In this document: positions 17,367 to 27,036 of the stretch, piece after piece
Layout of the letters: each line of letters opens with the position of its first letter
How positions within the stretch are numbered: the stretch's first letter is position 1
Origin: Hyphomicrobiales bacterium
GTDB lineage: Bacteria; Pseudomonadota; Alphaproteobacteria; Rhizobiales; Rhizobiaceae
Direction of reading: 5' to 3'
DNA: 64,000 bases
NCBI GenBank assembly: GCA_021775455.1
Contig: JAJFHU010000003.1
Coordinates: forward strand, 1 to 64,000
Notes under the pieces: model-generated
Databases searched by the model: none
What the model was told of the DNA's origin: nothing
Seen by the model: only the letters and a program-made list of their open reading frames with translations
Program-made: the position numbers and the translations under genes

Positions 17367-17606
17367 AACTGGGAACCTGCGCGGTAAAAAAGGGATAAAC
17401 AGGATGAAAGTTTAACAGGATATTTTAAAATGTTGAAGCGCGCGAATTCCGAAAGTGTGGCCGCAGATTGCCATGGTAAAGGGAATTCTCGCCTGCTTGG
17501 CACAAACAGGCCGCCTAATATCGACATTCAAAGCTTGTCGTGCACAGGCACTTGTCTAGTAGAGAGGATTGTTAGCGACATAAAACAGTATGGGTTTGAA
17601 CTTCTT

Positions 17607-17635
17607 CGCTCAAGTCAGTTTCCTCTGGCAATGCC
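17607..17635 (-). repeat. solo IS6-like type A terminus
   Basis: Read on the minus strand from 17635 this is GGCATTGCCAGAGGAAACTG followed by ACTTGAGC. It matches the terminus at 4500 and its subterminal bases with few changes. No transposase coding remains beside it. Confidence 0.6.
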
Positions 17636-17754
17636 CTGGTGGCTGTACCCATGGCCACCAAGGCGGCACGAATTGCCTGAGTTGGCATGACCTCCGGGGA
17701 ACTCTATGCCTCCCCCAACATTCAACTCTGGAGGTGACAACAAAGTGATCAACG

Positions 17755-17788
17755 AATGCGAGGACGATGAGATATCCGGGCAAACCGG
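17755..17788 (+). repeat. 34-base segment repeated at 27264-27297 (copy 1)
   Basis: This segment matches 27264-27297 at 29 of 34 positions. In one frame both encode NART(M/T)R(Y/H), then a variable residue, then GKP, reminiscent of the ART-RH-G motif near the C-terminus of IS5-like transposases. Both copies are probably eroded fragments of one kind of insertion sequence. The family assignment is inference. Confidence 0.35.
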
Positions 17789-17845
17789 CTATGACCGGTA
17801 ACTTGAACGCTGATCAACATCATGGTGAAACTTTAAGAAAATTTA

Positions 17846-19084
17846 CTAAAGTTCCTTCACCAATTCAGCATCACGGCCATATATGTCGGGTCGAAACTGG
17901 AGAAATCCGCGTTTGTCCTGCCAGGTGGTCATATATGCCATATGCACCGGAACCGGTTTAGCAAGCGTAACTCGAATATTTTTTCCAGATTCCACCGCTG
18001 CTGCGACACGTTCCGGCGGCCAGTCTCCGTTATTCTTCAATAGGTAGTTTGCCAAAGCCTCTGGTTGTTGAATCCGAACGCAGCCGTGGCTAAAGCTACG
18101 AACAGTTTTTGAAAATAGCCCTTTGGCGTTCGTATCGTGCAGATAGACATTGTATTCATTTGGAAACAAGAATTTGAACTTGCCCAACACATTTTTTGGA
18201 CCCGGGCGTTGCCTGATTAAAAAAGGAACAGTCTTTCCGGACAATGAGTGCCAGTCAACGGAGGTAACGGGGGTGGATTGTCCATCCCGGACAATTTCAT
18301 AGCCATCGCTAACAGCCTTTGCCAGATCAGCAGCAAAGCTCTGAACCAGTTCATTATTTGCGATGCTTTGCGGTGCATTCCAATACGGATTGATTTCCAC
18401 AAACCTGATCAAGTCGCTAAACATCGGCGTCTTGTGATAGATCTTGCCAACCACTACACGCATTTCCAGAACCGTTCTGTCTCCTTCGATAACATCAAGC
18501 TCAAAACCCGCCATATTGACCAGGACAAATCGTTTGCCCAAGGAAGGTGGCATCCGGCGCCAACGTTCTATGTTGATCTTGATTTGCTTTATTCGTTGTT
18601 CAACCGGAATATTCAGGGTGGCTAGCGTATCCTTGCCAATGACACCATCAGGCTCCTGACCATTGCGGTTTTGAAAATTTACAACTGCTTCCACCAACTC
18701 TTCGTCGTATCGAGGATCATTGCTGGGATTTCCGATAAAATCCTCGGTTATTGAAAGACGTTGGCGAAGCATCGGAACCCGCATGTCTGACATTCCGGGC
18801 TTCATCACAGGGCCCGATGGAATTAGCTTCCATCCACTTTGTGAAGCTATCCTTTGATAGAGTTGCAGTCCGTTTTCAAGACCGCGGAAAAATCGGTTTT
18901 TTGAATTATCCGCAGAATGCGCTGCTGGTACAAATGGGCTAAACCCAACGAGAATCTGAAATAATGCTGCAATCAACATCCCAGCCAACCAACCGGATAG
19001 AGGTTTGGCATCAATCCGGTTGGAAATGTCGCAGATACAATGCATCGGCTGATTTGATCCACTAATCGGCATACGTTTCACCAT
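17846..19084 (-). CDS. L,D-transpeptidase, YcbB-like
   Basis: The protein has 412 residues. An N-terminal hydrophobic segment (WLAGMLIAALFQILVGF) exports it. A peptidoglycan-binding-like region follows (AVVNFQNRNGQEPDGVIGKD), then the YkuD catalytic domain with HDTNAKGLFSKTVRSFSHGC, whose His and Cys are the catalytic residues, followed by VRIQQPEALA. The order, and the lid-like segment between the domains, match YcbB/LdtD enzymes that form 3-3 crosslinks in peptidoglycan. The first ATG (19084) gives a long cytoplasmic lead of about 30 residues; a later start is possible. Confidence 0.88.
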   Translation of the reverse strand: MVKRMPISGSNQPMHCICDISNRIDAKPLSGWLAGMLIAALFQILVGFSPFVPAAHSADNSKNRFFRGLENGLQLYQRIASQSGWKLIPSGPVMKPGMSDMRVPMLRQRLSITEDFIGNPSNDPRYDEELVEAVVNFQNRNGQEPDGVIGKDTLATLNIPVEQRIKQIKINIERWRRMPPSLGKRFVLVNMAGFELDVIEGDRTVLEMRVVVGKIYHKTPMFSDLIRFVEINPYWNAPQSIANNELVQSFAADLAKAVSDGYEIVRDGQSTPVTSVDWHSLSGKTVPFLIRQRPGPKNVLGKFKFLFPNEYNVYLHDTNAKGLFSKTVRSFSHGCVRIQQPEALANYLLKNNGDWPPERVAAAVESGKNIRVTLAKPVPVHMAYMTTWQDKRGFLQFRPDIYGRDAELVKEL

Positions 19085-19101
19085 GCTATTTGGTGTCTCG
19101 A

Positions 19102-19596
19102 TTATTCACTAACCGGATTAAGGGTAAGCGAGCTAAGACCAACTGCCAGATTCAATCCGGTCGAACTTTGAACGCTAACCGGTTGCAGTCCGATTTTTCG
19201 GTTGGACCCGCCAATCAACGCATTTGCACCAAGACCAATGCCGAGCGAAATCTCTCCTGATATTCCGACGTATTTGCCTTCCAGAGCATAATCACCTGGA
19301 TTGTTGCCCAAAGGAGTAAAAACCAGCCATTCCATAAAGGCCTTGCTGGTTCCGCCAATATCTATTCCAAGCTTGTCGATGTGGCCAGTATATCTTTCGA
19401 TTGTGCCCTCCGTGTGGGTAAATTCACAATCCATTTTTTTGCTGGACCCCACCAACAGGCCAAACCCTCCTTCAACGGTGCATGATAGAACGCCAAATTC
19501 TGTGCCTTTGGTTTCATCGACGGCGGCGGCAGACGTGGTTGCCGAGCCGCAGATTATGGCAAGGCTGACAGCGGATATTTTAAGTAATCGTTTCAT
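19102..19596 (-). CDS. DUF992 family secreted protein
   Basis: The protein has 164 residues with a signal peptide (AVSLAIICGSATTSAAA). Family hallmarks are VLSCTVEGGFGLLVGSSKKM, CEFTHTEGTIERYTGHIDKL, GLGANALIGGSNRKIGLQPV and a closing LNLAVGLSSLTL. This is the DUF992 pattern, found mainly in alphaproteobacteria; its function is unknown. The two cysteines probably form a disulfide. It is upstream of, and on the same strand as, the L,D-transpeptidase gene, 17 bases away, so the two may be cotranscribed. Confidence 0.85.
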   Translation of the reverse strand: MKRLLKISAVSLAIICGSATTSAAAVDETKGTEFGVLSCTVEGGFGLLVGSSKKMDCEFTHTEGTIERYTGHIDKLGIDIGGTSKAFMEWLVFTPLGNNPGDYALEGKYVGISGEISLGIGLGANALIGGSNRKIGLQPVSVQSSTGLNLAVGLSSLTLNPVSE

Positions 19597-19980
19597 TTTC
19601 TACATTTCCTTTTGATTTTATGCAGCTGGCCCAAATTGCGATGCGGTAGTTTCATTGTTTAATAGTGACACTAGTTTTTTCTGTAGTCGCAAAAATCAGG
19701 TCAGTGTGTTTGTAGTCTTCAGAGCCGCAAATCTTTTTGCGGATTCCCGTTTCTCTTGAACGATCGAAGCATAAGTGCTTTGGAGCTTCGCGTTCGGCGC
19801 AATTCGCTGAACGCTTATTATTCCACTTAGGCCGTGCACTATTGGGTAATGTCGACACGCGCATAACTATCCAAATTTAACGAGCCATAGTGCAAGTAGC
19901 GTTTTTAGCAGGTTAAATGAAAAGTCGCAAATAAATAAAATAAAATTGCTATGGACAAATAAAACTTGCCTTTCTATGGT
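19597..19980. other. intergenic region, divergent
   Basis: I see no credible gene in these 384 bases. A small hairpin, CCGCAAA (19725-19731) with TTTGCGG (19736-19742), lies in the middle. Promoters for DUF992 leftward and the rim gene set rightward should be here; base composition is AT-rich near 19900-19960. Confidence 0.4.
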
Positions 19981-20268
19981 ATGGGAATGAAAAATCACTT
20001 ACCAAGTTTGGCATTGGTTGCCGACAAATTGTCCAATCTCTACACCAAATCCTTTGGTGGAAAAGCCAAGGGACGGTTTAGGATTGCATCCAAACTAGTA
20101 TGCAATCTGGCGTCGCGCAGAAGGCTTTATGAAGACGATATATGTGATCTGACGAGGATTATGCTTGAGCGTGGCTACGTGCTTGTCGACATGGGTAGTT
20201 TTTTCGTTGTGTTAAGTGCCAACACGTTCGTGAACTATCGGCGCGCCAATGAAGAATGCATCAAGTGA
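19981..20268 (+). CDS. hypothetical protein preceding the rimB-rimK genes
   Basis: The protein has 95 residues from ATG 19981 (an alternative is 19987). It is basic in the middle (SFGGKAKGRFRIASKLVCNL) and then contains RRRLYEDDICDLTRIMLERG and a hydrophobic YVLVDMGSFFVVLSAN. There is no signal peptide and the family is not recognised. It overlaps the next gene by 13 bases, so it is translationally coupled to the rim set and may be a small partner. Confidence 0.55.
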   Translation: MGMKNHLPSLALVADKLSNLYTKSFGGKAKGRFRIASKLVCNLASRRRLYEDDICDLTRIMLERGYVLVDMGSFFVVLSANTFVNYRRANEECIK

Positions 20269-20807
20269 AAAACTCAAAACGCAGCCACACGGCAAAAGCC
20301 CGCTCGGAGATCGGTTGGCGTGAAACCGTTGGATTACCGGAATTACAAATCCAGCGTATCGGGGCAAAAATTGACACAGGCGCAAGAACATCAGCGTTAC
20401 ACGCCATTGATCTCGAGCCTTTTCGAAAAAATGGCGAACAATGGCTTTCATTCAATGTGCAACTGGGAGCAGCAAGCAAATCAGTTCACTGTTCTGCCTT
20501 GGTAATTGATCAACGAGCAATCAAGAATACCGGTGGAATTCCTGAGCTTAGATACGTTATCCGAACTGCTCTGATTATTGGGCAAAGAAATTGGCACATA
20601 GAGTTGTCACTAAGTGACAGATCGCAAATGGAATTTGAACTAATTCTTGGGCGCTCGGCTATTCAAGGACGCAATCTCACTATTGATCCAGGTAGATCGT
20701 ATCTGGCTGGTGAACCAGAATATTTATCAAAACTTCCTCCACCAAAGGCGGAACTTTCACAAACGATTGTGCGTGAAAGCAGAACAGGAAATGGAGAAGA
20801 AGAATGA
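20256..20807 (+). CDS. rimB: RimB-like retropepsin-fold protease, RimK-associated (DUF785/PF05618)
   Basis: The protein has 183 residues. The motif [16 protein letters not shown] carries the aspartate-Thr-Gly of the retropepsin-like active site typical of this family, and [20 protein letters not shown] is the family's C-terminal signature. In Pseudomonas, RimB works with RimK in modifying ribosomal protein S6. Here it overlaps rimK by four bases. The family is often annotated as an ATP-dependent zinc protease, a label that lacks support in the visible motifs. Confidence 0.82.
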   Translation: MHQVKNSKRSHTAKARSEIGWRETVGLPELQIQRIGAKIDTGARTSALHAIDLEPFRKNGEQWLSFNVQLGAASKSVHCSALVIDQRAIKNTGGIPELRYVIRTALIIGQRNWHIELSLSDRSQMEFELILGRSAIQGRNLTIDPGRSYLAGEPEYLSKLPPPKAELSQTIVRESRTGNGEEE

Positions 20808-21709
20808 AAATTGTAATGATGGCAAGAAATCCGGCACTTTACTCACATGTACGATTGAAGGAAGCAGCCGAAGCGCGCGGGCACACGTTGGATATTGTCA
20901 ACACGCTTCGGTGTTATATGAACATCGCTTCCAGGCGTCCGGAAATCTATCATAATGGTGAAAAGCTTGAGGGATATGATGCAGTAATCCCCCGAATTGG
21001 TGCTTCTGTAACTTTCTACGGTATGGCGGTCCTTCGTCAATTTGAGATGATGGGTGTGTACCCACTTAATGAGTCGGTTGCAATTGGCCGTTCACGAGAC
21101 AAATTGCGATCCCTACAGCTGCTTGCGCGTGACGGAATAGGCCTGCCGGTAACGACTTTTGCCCACGATCCAAAACAGACAGATGAAATTCTCAAGCTCG
21201 CCGGCGGCGCTCCGTTGGTCATTAAACTACTCGAAGGCACACAGGGAATTGGCGTTGTTCTTGCTGATACGGACCGGTCCGCAACGTCGGTAATTGAGGC
21301 ATTTCGCGGTGCCAAGGTCAATATTCTTGTGCAAGAATTTATCAAAGAGGCGGGAGGAACTGACATCCGCGCTTTGGTCGTTGGCGGCAAGGTTGTTGCG
21401 GCGATGGAACGAAAAGGCGCGGAAGGTGATTTTCGTTCCAATTTGCATCGCGGCGGAAGCGCCAAGACAATCAAAATATCAGCAGAAGAACGATCAATTG
21501 CGGTGCGTTCTGCCAAGGCGATGGGGCTGAATGTTTGCGGGGTGGACATGTTGCGCGCTAATCATGGACCAGTAGTGATGGAAGTGAACTCTTCACCGGG
21601 TCTCGAAGGTGTAGAAAACGCAACCGGTATCGATATTGCCGGGAAAATTATTGAGCATCTTGAAAAGCACGCCAAACCAAACAGTACGAAAACCAAAGGC
21701 CGCGGCTAA
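20804..21709 (+). CDS. rimK: ribosomal protein S6 glutamate ligase
   Basis: This ATP-grasp ligase of 301 residues adds glutamate to the C-terminus of ribosomal protein S6. Signatures include [33 protein letters not shown] (nucleotide loop), [20 protein letters not shown] and the metal-binding end [18 protein letters not shown]. Its length is close to that of E. coli RimK. It is sandwiched between rimB and the deacylase-like gene with overlapping codons at both ends, so the three products probably act together on one target. Confidence 0.93.
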   Translation: MKIVMMARNPALYSHVRLKEAAEARGHTLDIVNTLRCYMNIASRRPEIYHNGEKLEGYDAVIPRIGASVTFYGMAVLRQFEMMGVYPLNESVAIGRSRDKLRSLQLLARDGIGLPVTTFAHDPKQTDEILKLAGGAPLVIKLLEGTQGIGVVLADTDRSATSVIEAFRGAKVNILVQEFIKEAGGTDIRALVVGGKVVAAMERKGAEGDFRSNLHRGGSAKTIKISAEERSIAVRSAKAMGLNVCGVDMLRANHGPVVMEVNSSPGLEGVENATGIDIAGKIIEHLEKHAKPNSTKTKGRG

Positions 21710-22752
21710 TGGATGTGAGAAGTGATTTCCAAATTGGAGACCAGTTTGTAAAACCGGGCACCCGCAGAACTATTGACCTGCCAGTTAGTGTGTTCTCCGA
21801 CCATACGCCAGTGTCCCTATCTGTTCATGTTGTTCATGGTCGAAGACCGGGGCCCACATTGTTTGTAAGTGCTGCAGTACACGGCGACGAAGTGGTTGGT
21901 GTCAAGATTATCAGAAATCTCCTGCGCACAACAAATCTGAAGCACCTGAAGGGTACCCTGCTTGCAATTCCAATTGTAAATGCTTTCGGGTTTATGAATC
22001 GATCACGCTACTTGCCCGATCGGCGCGATCTGAACCGAAGCTTTCCAGGTAGTCCAACTGGTTCGCTTGGGTCACGTTTGGCCCACATATTCATGAATGA
22101 AATCGTATCGCGTTCTGATTTGGGAATTGACCTGCACTCTGCTGCAATTCACCGTACCAATTTACCTCAAATTCGAATTTCACCGTCCGATAAAAAAATG
22201 CTGAAACTTGGCGAAATTTTTGGGGCACCCCTTACTCTCACGTCTGCCATGAGACCTGGATCCCTTCGCGAGGCAGCTGGGCGGAAGGGTGTAGGTGTCC
22301 TGCTTTATGAAGCTGGGGAAGCTTTAAGGTTTGATAAACCGTCCGTGCGCGCTGGCGTAACAGGAATTGTAAGGACTATGCGCCACCTGGGCATGATCCA
22401 GTCTCGTGCATCACACAGAAGGAAAATTGAAACAATTTTCTCAAAAACAAGCAGCTGGGTGCGGGCCCCAACAGGAGGTTTGTTGATATCGTACAAGGAA
22501 ATTGGAGAAAGGGTCTGCCCCGGTGAATTGCTCGGAGTGATCTCAGATCCATTTGGCGAAACTGAAACGAAAATTCTGACCAAGATGGATGGGTTATTGA
22601 TGGGGCGCACCGTGATGCCAATTGTAAATGAAGGAGACGCGCTTTTTCACATTGCGCAAATCAAACACGACATAGACGCCGAGAAACAAATTTCTGCCCA
22701 CGCAAAGCAAGTTGAACAGGAAGCGATGCTTGATGAGGATGAAATCATTTAG
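21709..22752 (+). CDS. succinylglutamate desuccinylase/aspartoacylase family protein
   Basis: The protein has 347 residues and the zinc carboxypeptidase-like M14 fold. Zinc ligands lie in VHGDEVVGV (H-x2-E) and GIDLHSAAI; DRRDLNRSFPGSPTGSL is the substrate-binding motif. A C-terminal beta-rich domain (GGLLISYKEIGERVCPGELL) follows. The start codon overlaps the rimK stop (TAATG). This gene is regularly found beside rimK and rimB. Its substrate is not established; removing or trimming glutamate tails added by RimK would be a sensible hypothesis. Confidence 0.85.
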   Translation: MDVRSDFQIGDQFVKPGTRRTIDLPVSVFSDHTPVSLSVHVVHGRRPGPTLFVSAAVHGDEVVGVKIIRNLLRTTNLKHLKGTLLAIPIVNAFGFMNRSRYLPDRRDLNRSFPGSPTGSLGSRLAHIFMNEIVSRSDLGIDLHSAAIHRTNLPQIRISPSDKKMLKLGEIFGAPLTLTSAMRPGSLREAAGRKGVGVLLYEAGEALRFDKPSVRAGVTGIVRTMRHLGMIQSRASHRRKIETIFSKTSSWVRAPTGGLLISYKEIGERVCPGELLGVISDPFGETETKILTKMDGLLMGRTVMPIVNEGDALFHIAQIKHDIDAEKQISAHAKQVEQEAMLDEDEII

Positions 22753-22965
22753 CCAGACTTGTAAAACTAATTGTCGATTTTACTTCTTCCGACGGGAAAC
22801 CGTTGGAGGCGTTGAGGGCCCGGAACATGCTGCCCTTGTATATTCGCAGTGGATGTACCGGACGGCATTTCAGTGGGTCCTCAACGTCAAGACTTCTCCA
22901 GACCTGACAGCTTCGCTCAAGCCCGGTCTCCACCCAAGGCCTGCTTTTTACCCAAGGAATACGTA

Positions 22966-23916
22966 TTGTCCGTAAACCAGTCAAGAAAAGTCATTTATGC
23001 TGCACTTATAGGCAATTCGTTGATCGCGATTTGCAAATTTGTCGCCGCTGGATTTACTGGTTCATCAGCAATGTTATCGGAAGCAATTCACTCTGTTGTC
23101 GATTCAGGCAATCAGTTGTTGTTACTGTATGGTATAAAAAGGGCACAACAAAAACCCGATGCTGATCATCCTTTCGGGTATGGCATGGAACTTTATTTTT
23201 GGACATTTGTTGTTGCAATCCTGATCTTCGCAATTGGCTCTGGCCTGTCGATCTATGAAGGTGTGCAGCACCTTTTACATCCCGAACCCATCACAAGTCC
23301 TGGTTGGAACTACTCCGTACTCGCGCTCAGTATGGTGTTTGAAGGTGTTGCGTGGTCCATTGCATACAAGGAATTCAACAAACAGCGAGGGGATGGGTCC
23401 TTTATCAAATCCATACGTCATTCCAAGGATCCAACTGTGTTTACAGTTCTTTTTGAGGATACAGCTGCGCTTATTGGCTTGGTAATTGCATTTGCTGGAG
23501 TCGCAGGAAGTCATTTTCTTGGCATTGCTGAACTGGACGGATTGGCCTCCATTGGCATCGGGATTGTCCTTGCCGGGGTTGCAATTCTGCTGGCTATTGA
23601 AAGCAAAGGGCTGCTGATCGGTGAAGGCGCTGACCCTTCAATAGTTGCAGCTATCGAGGACATGGTAAACGGGGATGCGCAAATTGCCCGAACCAACGAA
23701 ATTTTGACCATGCATCTGGGCCCCAACGAAATTCTATTGTGCGCCAGTTTTGATTTTATTGATGGGCTTCCGGCTGAAGAAGTTGAACGCGCAATCTCGA
23801 AACTTGAACGGCGGATTAAGGATGATCATCCGCAAGTTCGACGTGTCTTTATCGAAATACAGGGTTGGCCCGGGCATCTTGCGGACGCGGAAACTGAAAA
23901 GGAGATCACCCCATGA
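22966..23916 (+). CDS. cation diffusion facilitator (Zn/Fe/Mn exporter family)
   Basis: The protein has 316 residues if started at TTG 22966, which has AAGGA 7 bases before it; an upstream frame lacks family similarity. Transmembrane helix 2 carries the metal-site residues in SEAIHSVVDSGNQLLL, the cytoplasmic loop has DADHPFGYGMELYFW, and helix 5 has TVLFEDTAALIGLVIA. The C-terminal cytoplasmic domain ends with VRRVFIEIQGWPG. The family exchanges divalent metal for protons; the metal cannot be set by inspection. It overlaps the ZntB-like gene by four bases. Confidence 0.88.
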   Translation: MSVNQSRKVIYAALIGNSLIAICKFVAAGFTGSSAMLSEAIHSVVDSGNQLLLLYGIKRAQQKPDADHPFGYGMELYFWTFVVAILIFAIGSGLSIYEGVQHLLHPEPITSPGWNYSVLALSMVFEGVAWSIAYKEFNKQRGDGSFIKSIRHSKDPTVFTVLFEDTAALIGLVIAFAGVAGSHFLGIAELDGLASIGIGIVLAGVAILLAIESKGLLIGEGADPSIVAAIEDMVNGDAQIARTNEILTMHLGPNEILLCASFDFIDGLPAEEVERAISKLERRIKDDHPQVRRVFIEIQGWPGHLADAETEKEITP

Positions 23917-24911
23917 ATATGAACATCAACGACCTTGCAGAAGAAGACGGCCTGTTGTTTGGGTGTCTACTTGATGGCAAAGGCGGCGCTTCGATAATCG
24001 GCTGGAAAGACGTTGAAAAATGGAAACCCGGTGACAAAACCCTATGGGTTCATTTGGACCGCAACTCACCCAGAGTTGAAAAATGGTTGCGCCAGGACAG
24101 CGACCTTACCTACCCAACCATTGATGCGTTACTTGAACCGGAAACGCGCCCTCGCGTATTTCGTGGCCGCAAGGGAGTTGTCTCAATCCTGCGAGGCGTG
24201 AACATGAACCCGGATGCAAATCCTGAAGACATGGTTGCCATCCGAATGTGGTCTGACGGTAAACGGTTGATAACCTTGCGCCATCACCGCTTGATGACGC
24301 CACGCGATATCTTGCAACAGTTGATTGAGTATGACGATGGCCCACACAACGCATCTCAACTCTATGAGAGACTAATTTGCCGGTTGACTGAACGCATGGC
24401 CATAACCGTTTCTTCCTACAACGAAGCGTTGGATACGATGGAGGTGGATTTGAATGTCGAAAACGCGTCTGAAATTCGCCGACAACTTTCGGACGTGCGC
24501 AGAAATGCCGTAATCCTGCGTCGCTATATGGCCCCCCAACGCGAAGCCCTAGACAGTCTGGTAACAGAACCACCCGACTGGCTTGAAGATCGTTCCAGAT
24601 TGGCCTTGCGAGAAACTTCGAACCACTTGCTCCGCTACATCGAAGAATTGGACGCTGCACGCGAACGTTCAATTGTAATCAAGGATGATATCTCGAACCA
24701 ATTGGCAGAATCGACCAACAGCCGTCTTTATGTGCTTTCCATAATCTCGGCTGTTTTCCTGCCCCTTGGGTTTTTGACCGGCCTGCTGGGTATCAATGTT
24801 GGCGGTATGCCCGGCGTTGACAATGATATGGCGTTTTGGGTCGCTTGTGGATTGATGCTTGCAGTGCTCGTTGTTGCTGTCCTTATAATGCGCAGGCTCA
24901 AATGGTTTTAG
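23913..24911 (+). CDS. zntB: CorA-superfamily transporter, ZntB-like
   Basis: The protein has 332 residues: a large cytoplasmic N-terminal domain, then two C-terminal helices. The pore-loop signature reads GLLGINVGGMPG, with GIN in place of the GMN of magnesium-type CorA and GGMPG resembling ZntB's GGIPG. This points to a zinc or other non-magnesium transporter. It starts inside the end of the cation exporter gene, so the pair forms a metal homeostasis unit. Confidence 0.85.
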   Translation: MNMNINDLAEEDGLLFGCLLDGKGGASIIGWKDVEKWKPGDKTLWVHLDRNSPRVEKWLRQDSDLTYPTIDALLEPETRPRVFRGRKGVVSILRGVNMNPDANPEDMVAIRMWSDGKRLITLRHHRLMTPRDILQQLIEYDDGPHNASQLYERLICRLTERMAITVSSYNEALDTMEVDLNVENASEIRRQLSDVRRNAVILRRYMAPQREALDSLVTEPPDWLEDRSRLALRETSNHLLRYIEELDAARERSIVIKDDISNQLAESTNSRLYVLSIISAVFLPLGFLTGLLGINVGGMPGVDNDMAFWVACGLMLAVLVVAVLIMRRLKWF

Positions 24912-24940
24912 AAACCATTGAGACATCAACAGGAAATCAC

Positions 24941-26356
24941 ATGACCAGATCCACAATTCTTGCACAAACCGAAGCGCCTGCCGAGCCAGAGGCTGTCAAA
25001 GCCATAGTCGACAAGGGCCCGGATGATGCTGAAAAAATTGTTGAGGGTGTAACGGCTGGTATTGTTCCAACGATCAATTTCCTTTCAGAAAAGCTACAGG
25101 CTTTGTCAGCGCAATTTCTTTCTGAACAAGGCCTGTTTCAACTGGCAGTAATATTGGTTGCCGGCCTGATCGCTTGGTATCTCAGCAAACCGGTCCGAGC
25201 ACTCGTAGAACGACAGTTTCCTGAAGACGACAACACAGGTGGATTCCAGATTGGGGCGATCAAGACATTCAACCGACTGATATTCCCCATCCTTTGGGTT
25301 ATGGCGCTTTGGATATCGGTGAAATCCTACCGCACGATCGGGACAGGCAATGACTTGATCCGAATATTGGCCAGTCTCCTCAACGCGTGGATCCTCGTGC
25401 ATTTGTTTTCAAAGTTGGTACGTGATCCACTTTGGTCGAAAATCTTTGCCACGATCGCCTGGACCACTGCGGCGCTCTACATTTTGCGGCTGCTAAACCC
25501 AACCATTGTTTTACTGGACGGGATTGCGGTGAACTTTGGTGATGCCCGGCTCTCAGTTTACATGATGATCAAGGGTCTAATTCTCCTCGTATTACTGCTT
25601 TGGACCGCCTCTGCGGTTACGATGTTTGTGCAATCACGAGTAAGCAAGTCGAAAGTTTTCACTCCGTCCATGCAAACCTTGATCGGTCAAGGTGTTCGAA
25701 TTTTACTGCTGTTTGGCGCGGTCATGTTGGCAATGAATGCGATTGGTGTCGACTTGACTGCACTTGCTGTTTTTTCAGGTGCCGTTGGTGTTGGCATCGG
25801 CTTTGGCCTACAGGCAATTTTTTCAAACCTTGTGGCTGGTATCATCATGTTGTTGGAACGCAGCATCAAGGTCGGTGATTTTGTCGAGCTGGAATCTGGC
25901 CTCACCGGGGAAGTTCGCGAAATCAATACCCGTTCAACGCTAATCAGCACAAACGACAATGTGGATATCCTTGTTCCCAACGCCGAGTTTATTAATCACA
26001 GGGTAATCAACTGGACGCTTAGAGACGGTTTTCGACGTACTAAAATTCCATTTGGTGTGGCTTACGGCACGGACAAGGAATTGGTTAAAAAAGCTGCATT
26101 GGAAGCTGCAGACACATTGCCTCACATGCTAACGGGGCGGGGAGCAAAGCCACCAGAAGTATGGTTGGTGGAGTTTGGGGAATCAAGCCTGAATTTCGAA
26201 TTGGTTGTTTGGCTTTCTCCCGAAGCGGTAAAACGGCCATCTGCCGTTGCCGCTGACTACAACTGGGCATTGGAGACAGCGCTTACAAAATATGGAATTG
26301 AAATTCCATTCCCTCAACGCGATATCCATATCCGGTCCGGAAAGTTGGCAAAATGA
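24941..26356 (+). CDS. MscS-family mechanosensitive channel
   Basis: The protein has 471 residues from ATG 24941, which follows AGGAAA; a longer upstream frame is not supported. Several N-terminal helices precede the MscS core: AVGVGIGFGLQAIFSNLVAG is the pore-lining helix, then IIMLLERSIKVGDFVELE and the beta domain with NVDILVPNAEFINHRVINW. The C-terminal domain ends with the family's EIPFPQRDIHI. It releases solutes on hypo-osmotic shock. It overlaps the next gene by four bases. Confidence 0.9.
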   Translation: MTRSTILAQTEAPAEPEAVKAIVDKGPDDAEKIVEGVTAGIVPTINFLSEKLQALSAQFLSEQGLFQLAVILVAGLIAWYLSKPVRALVERQFPEDDNTGGFQIGAIKTFNRLIFPILWVMALWISVKSYRTIGTGNDLIRILASLLNAWILVHLFSKLVRDPLWSKIFATIAWTTAALYILRLLNPTIVLLDGIAVNFGDARLSVYMMIKGLILLVLLLWTASAVTMFVQSRVSKSKVFTPSMQTLIGQGVRILLLFGAVMLAMNAIGVDLTALAVFSGAVGVGIGFGLQAIFSNLVAGIIMLLERSIKVGDFVELESGLTGEVREINTRSTLISTNDNVDILVPNAEFINHRVINWTLRDGFRRTKIPFGVAYGTDKELVKKAALEAADTLPHMLTGRGAKPPEVWLVEFGESSLNFELVVWLSPEAVKRPSAVAADYNWALETALTKYGIEIPFPQRDIHIRSGKLAK

Positions 26357-27036
26357 ATAATGAATTTCATGTTCAGGTTCTCAAATTTTCAAACATTCGC
26401 GAAATATCCGGCGCCTGGACGGGTAATGATTTTGCTGCTCTGCTTGATGCAATGGAGTATGGCGACCTGACCGGAATGAGCGATGACGAACTACGCGAAA
26501 TGTGTGTTCTGTCTCTTCAGGATCTCAAACCGGTAGATGCTGCATATGTTGTTCTCAAGCACGTAGTTGGCAACGCCCTTCGGGACGGTCAGCTTCGCGA
26601 CCTTGCCCACGAAATGCTTGATGAAAAGCTTTGGGAAGAATACTCAGACTCCTCCCTCCACGAACGGATATTCAACGTTGGAAGTTTGGTTTATGCAGCC
26701 CACTCGGAATTTTTCCCTGAACCCGATGCAGTTTGTCTGGAATTTGAAGCAACGGCAGCCAATGCAGAAGCGAAGAAACTTGTAACCTCATCGCTTGATG
26801 AATCTTTTTTGGTGCGCTTGCTTGCCGATGGTATGGACGACCACGCAATTTTACACCGCCTGTATGGTGAACAACTCAAGGGCAAATCTTTCCCCAATGC
26901 CAGTGAAGTAATCTGGATTTTGCGCTCAGAAGTAATTAGCGACAATGTCATGAAAATTGAGGTTGTAAGTTCTGGTTACTGGCTGGATGCACTAGATCGC
27001 GTCGAGAACTACGATTCTACCGCTTACGCTGACTAA
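26353..27036 (+). CDS. hypothetical protein coupled to the MscS channel
   Basis: This acidic, soluble protein of 227 residues lacks a signal peptide or membrane segment. Recognisable runs are DAMEYGDLTGMSDDELREMC and HEMLDEKLWEEYSDSSLHER. The family is not recognised. The four-base overlap with the channel gene indicates coupled translation, so a regulatory or accessory role with the channel is possible. Confidence 0.65.
   Translation: MNNEFHVQVLKFSNIREISGAWTGNDFAALLDAMEYGDLTGMSDDELREMCVLSLQDLKPVDAAYVVLKHVVGNALRDGQLRDLAHEMLDEKLWEEYSDSSLHERIFNVGSLVYAAHSEFFPEPDAVCLEFEATAANAEAKKLVTSSLDESFLVRLLADGMDDHAILHRLYGEQLKGKSFPNASEVIWILRSEVISDNVMKIEVVSSGYWLDALDRVENYDSTAYAD

Larger units (their letters stand above)
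17367..17845. other. intergenic region with IS relics
   Basis: No intact gene is seen. The stretch contains a solitary type A IS end and a 34-base segment repeated at 27264, both listed separately. It looks like a decayed insertion site. Confidence 0.45.

Noticed and set aside
19652-19864. 70-residue minus-strand frame in the gap after DUF992
   Set aside because: No start signal, no recognisable domain and high content of rare patterns; treated as intergenic.
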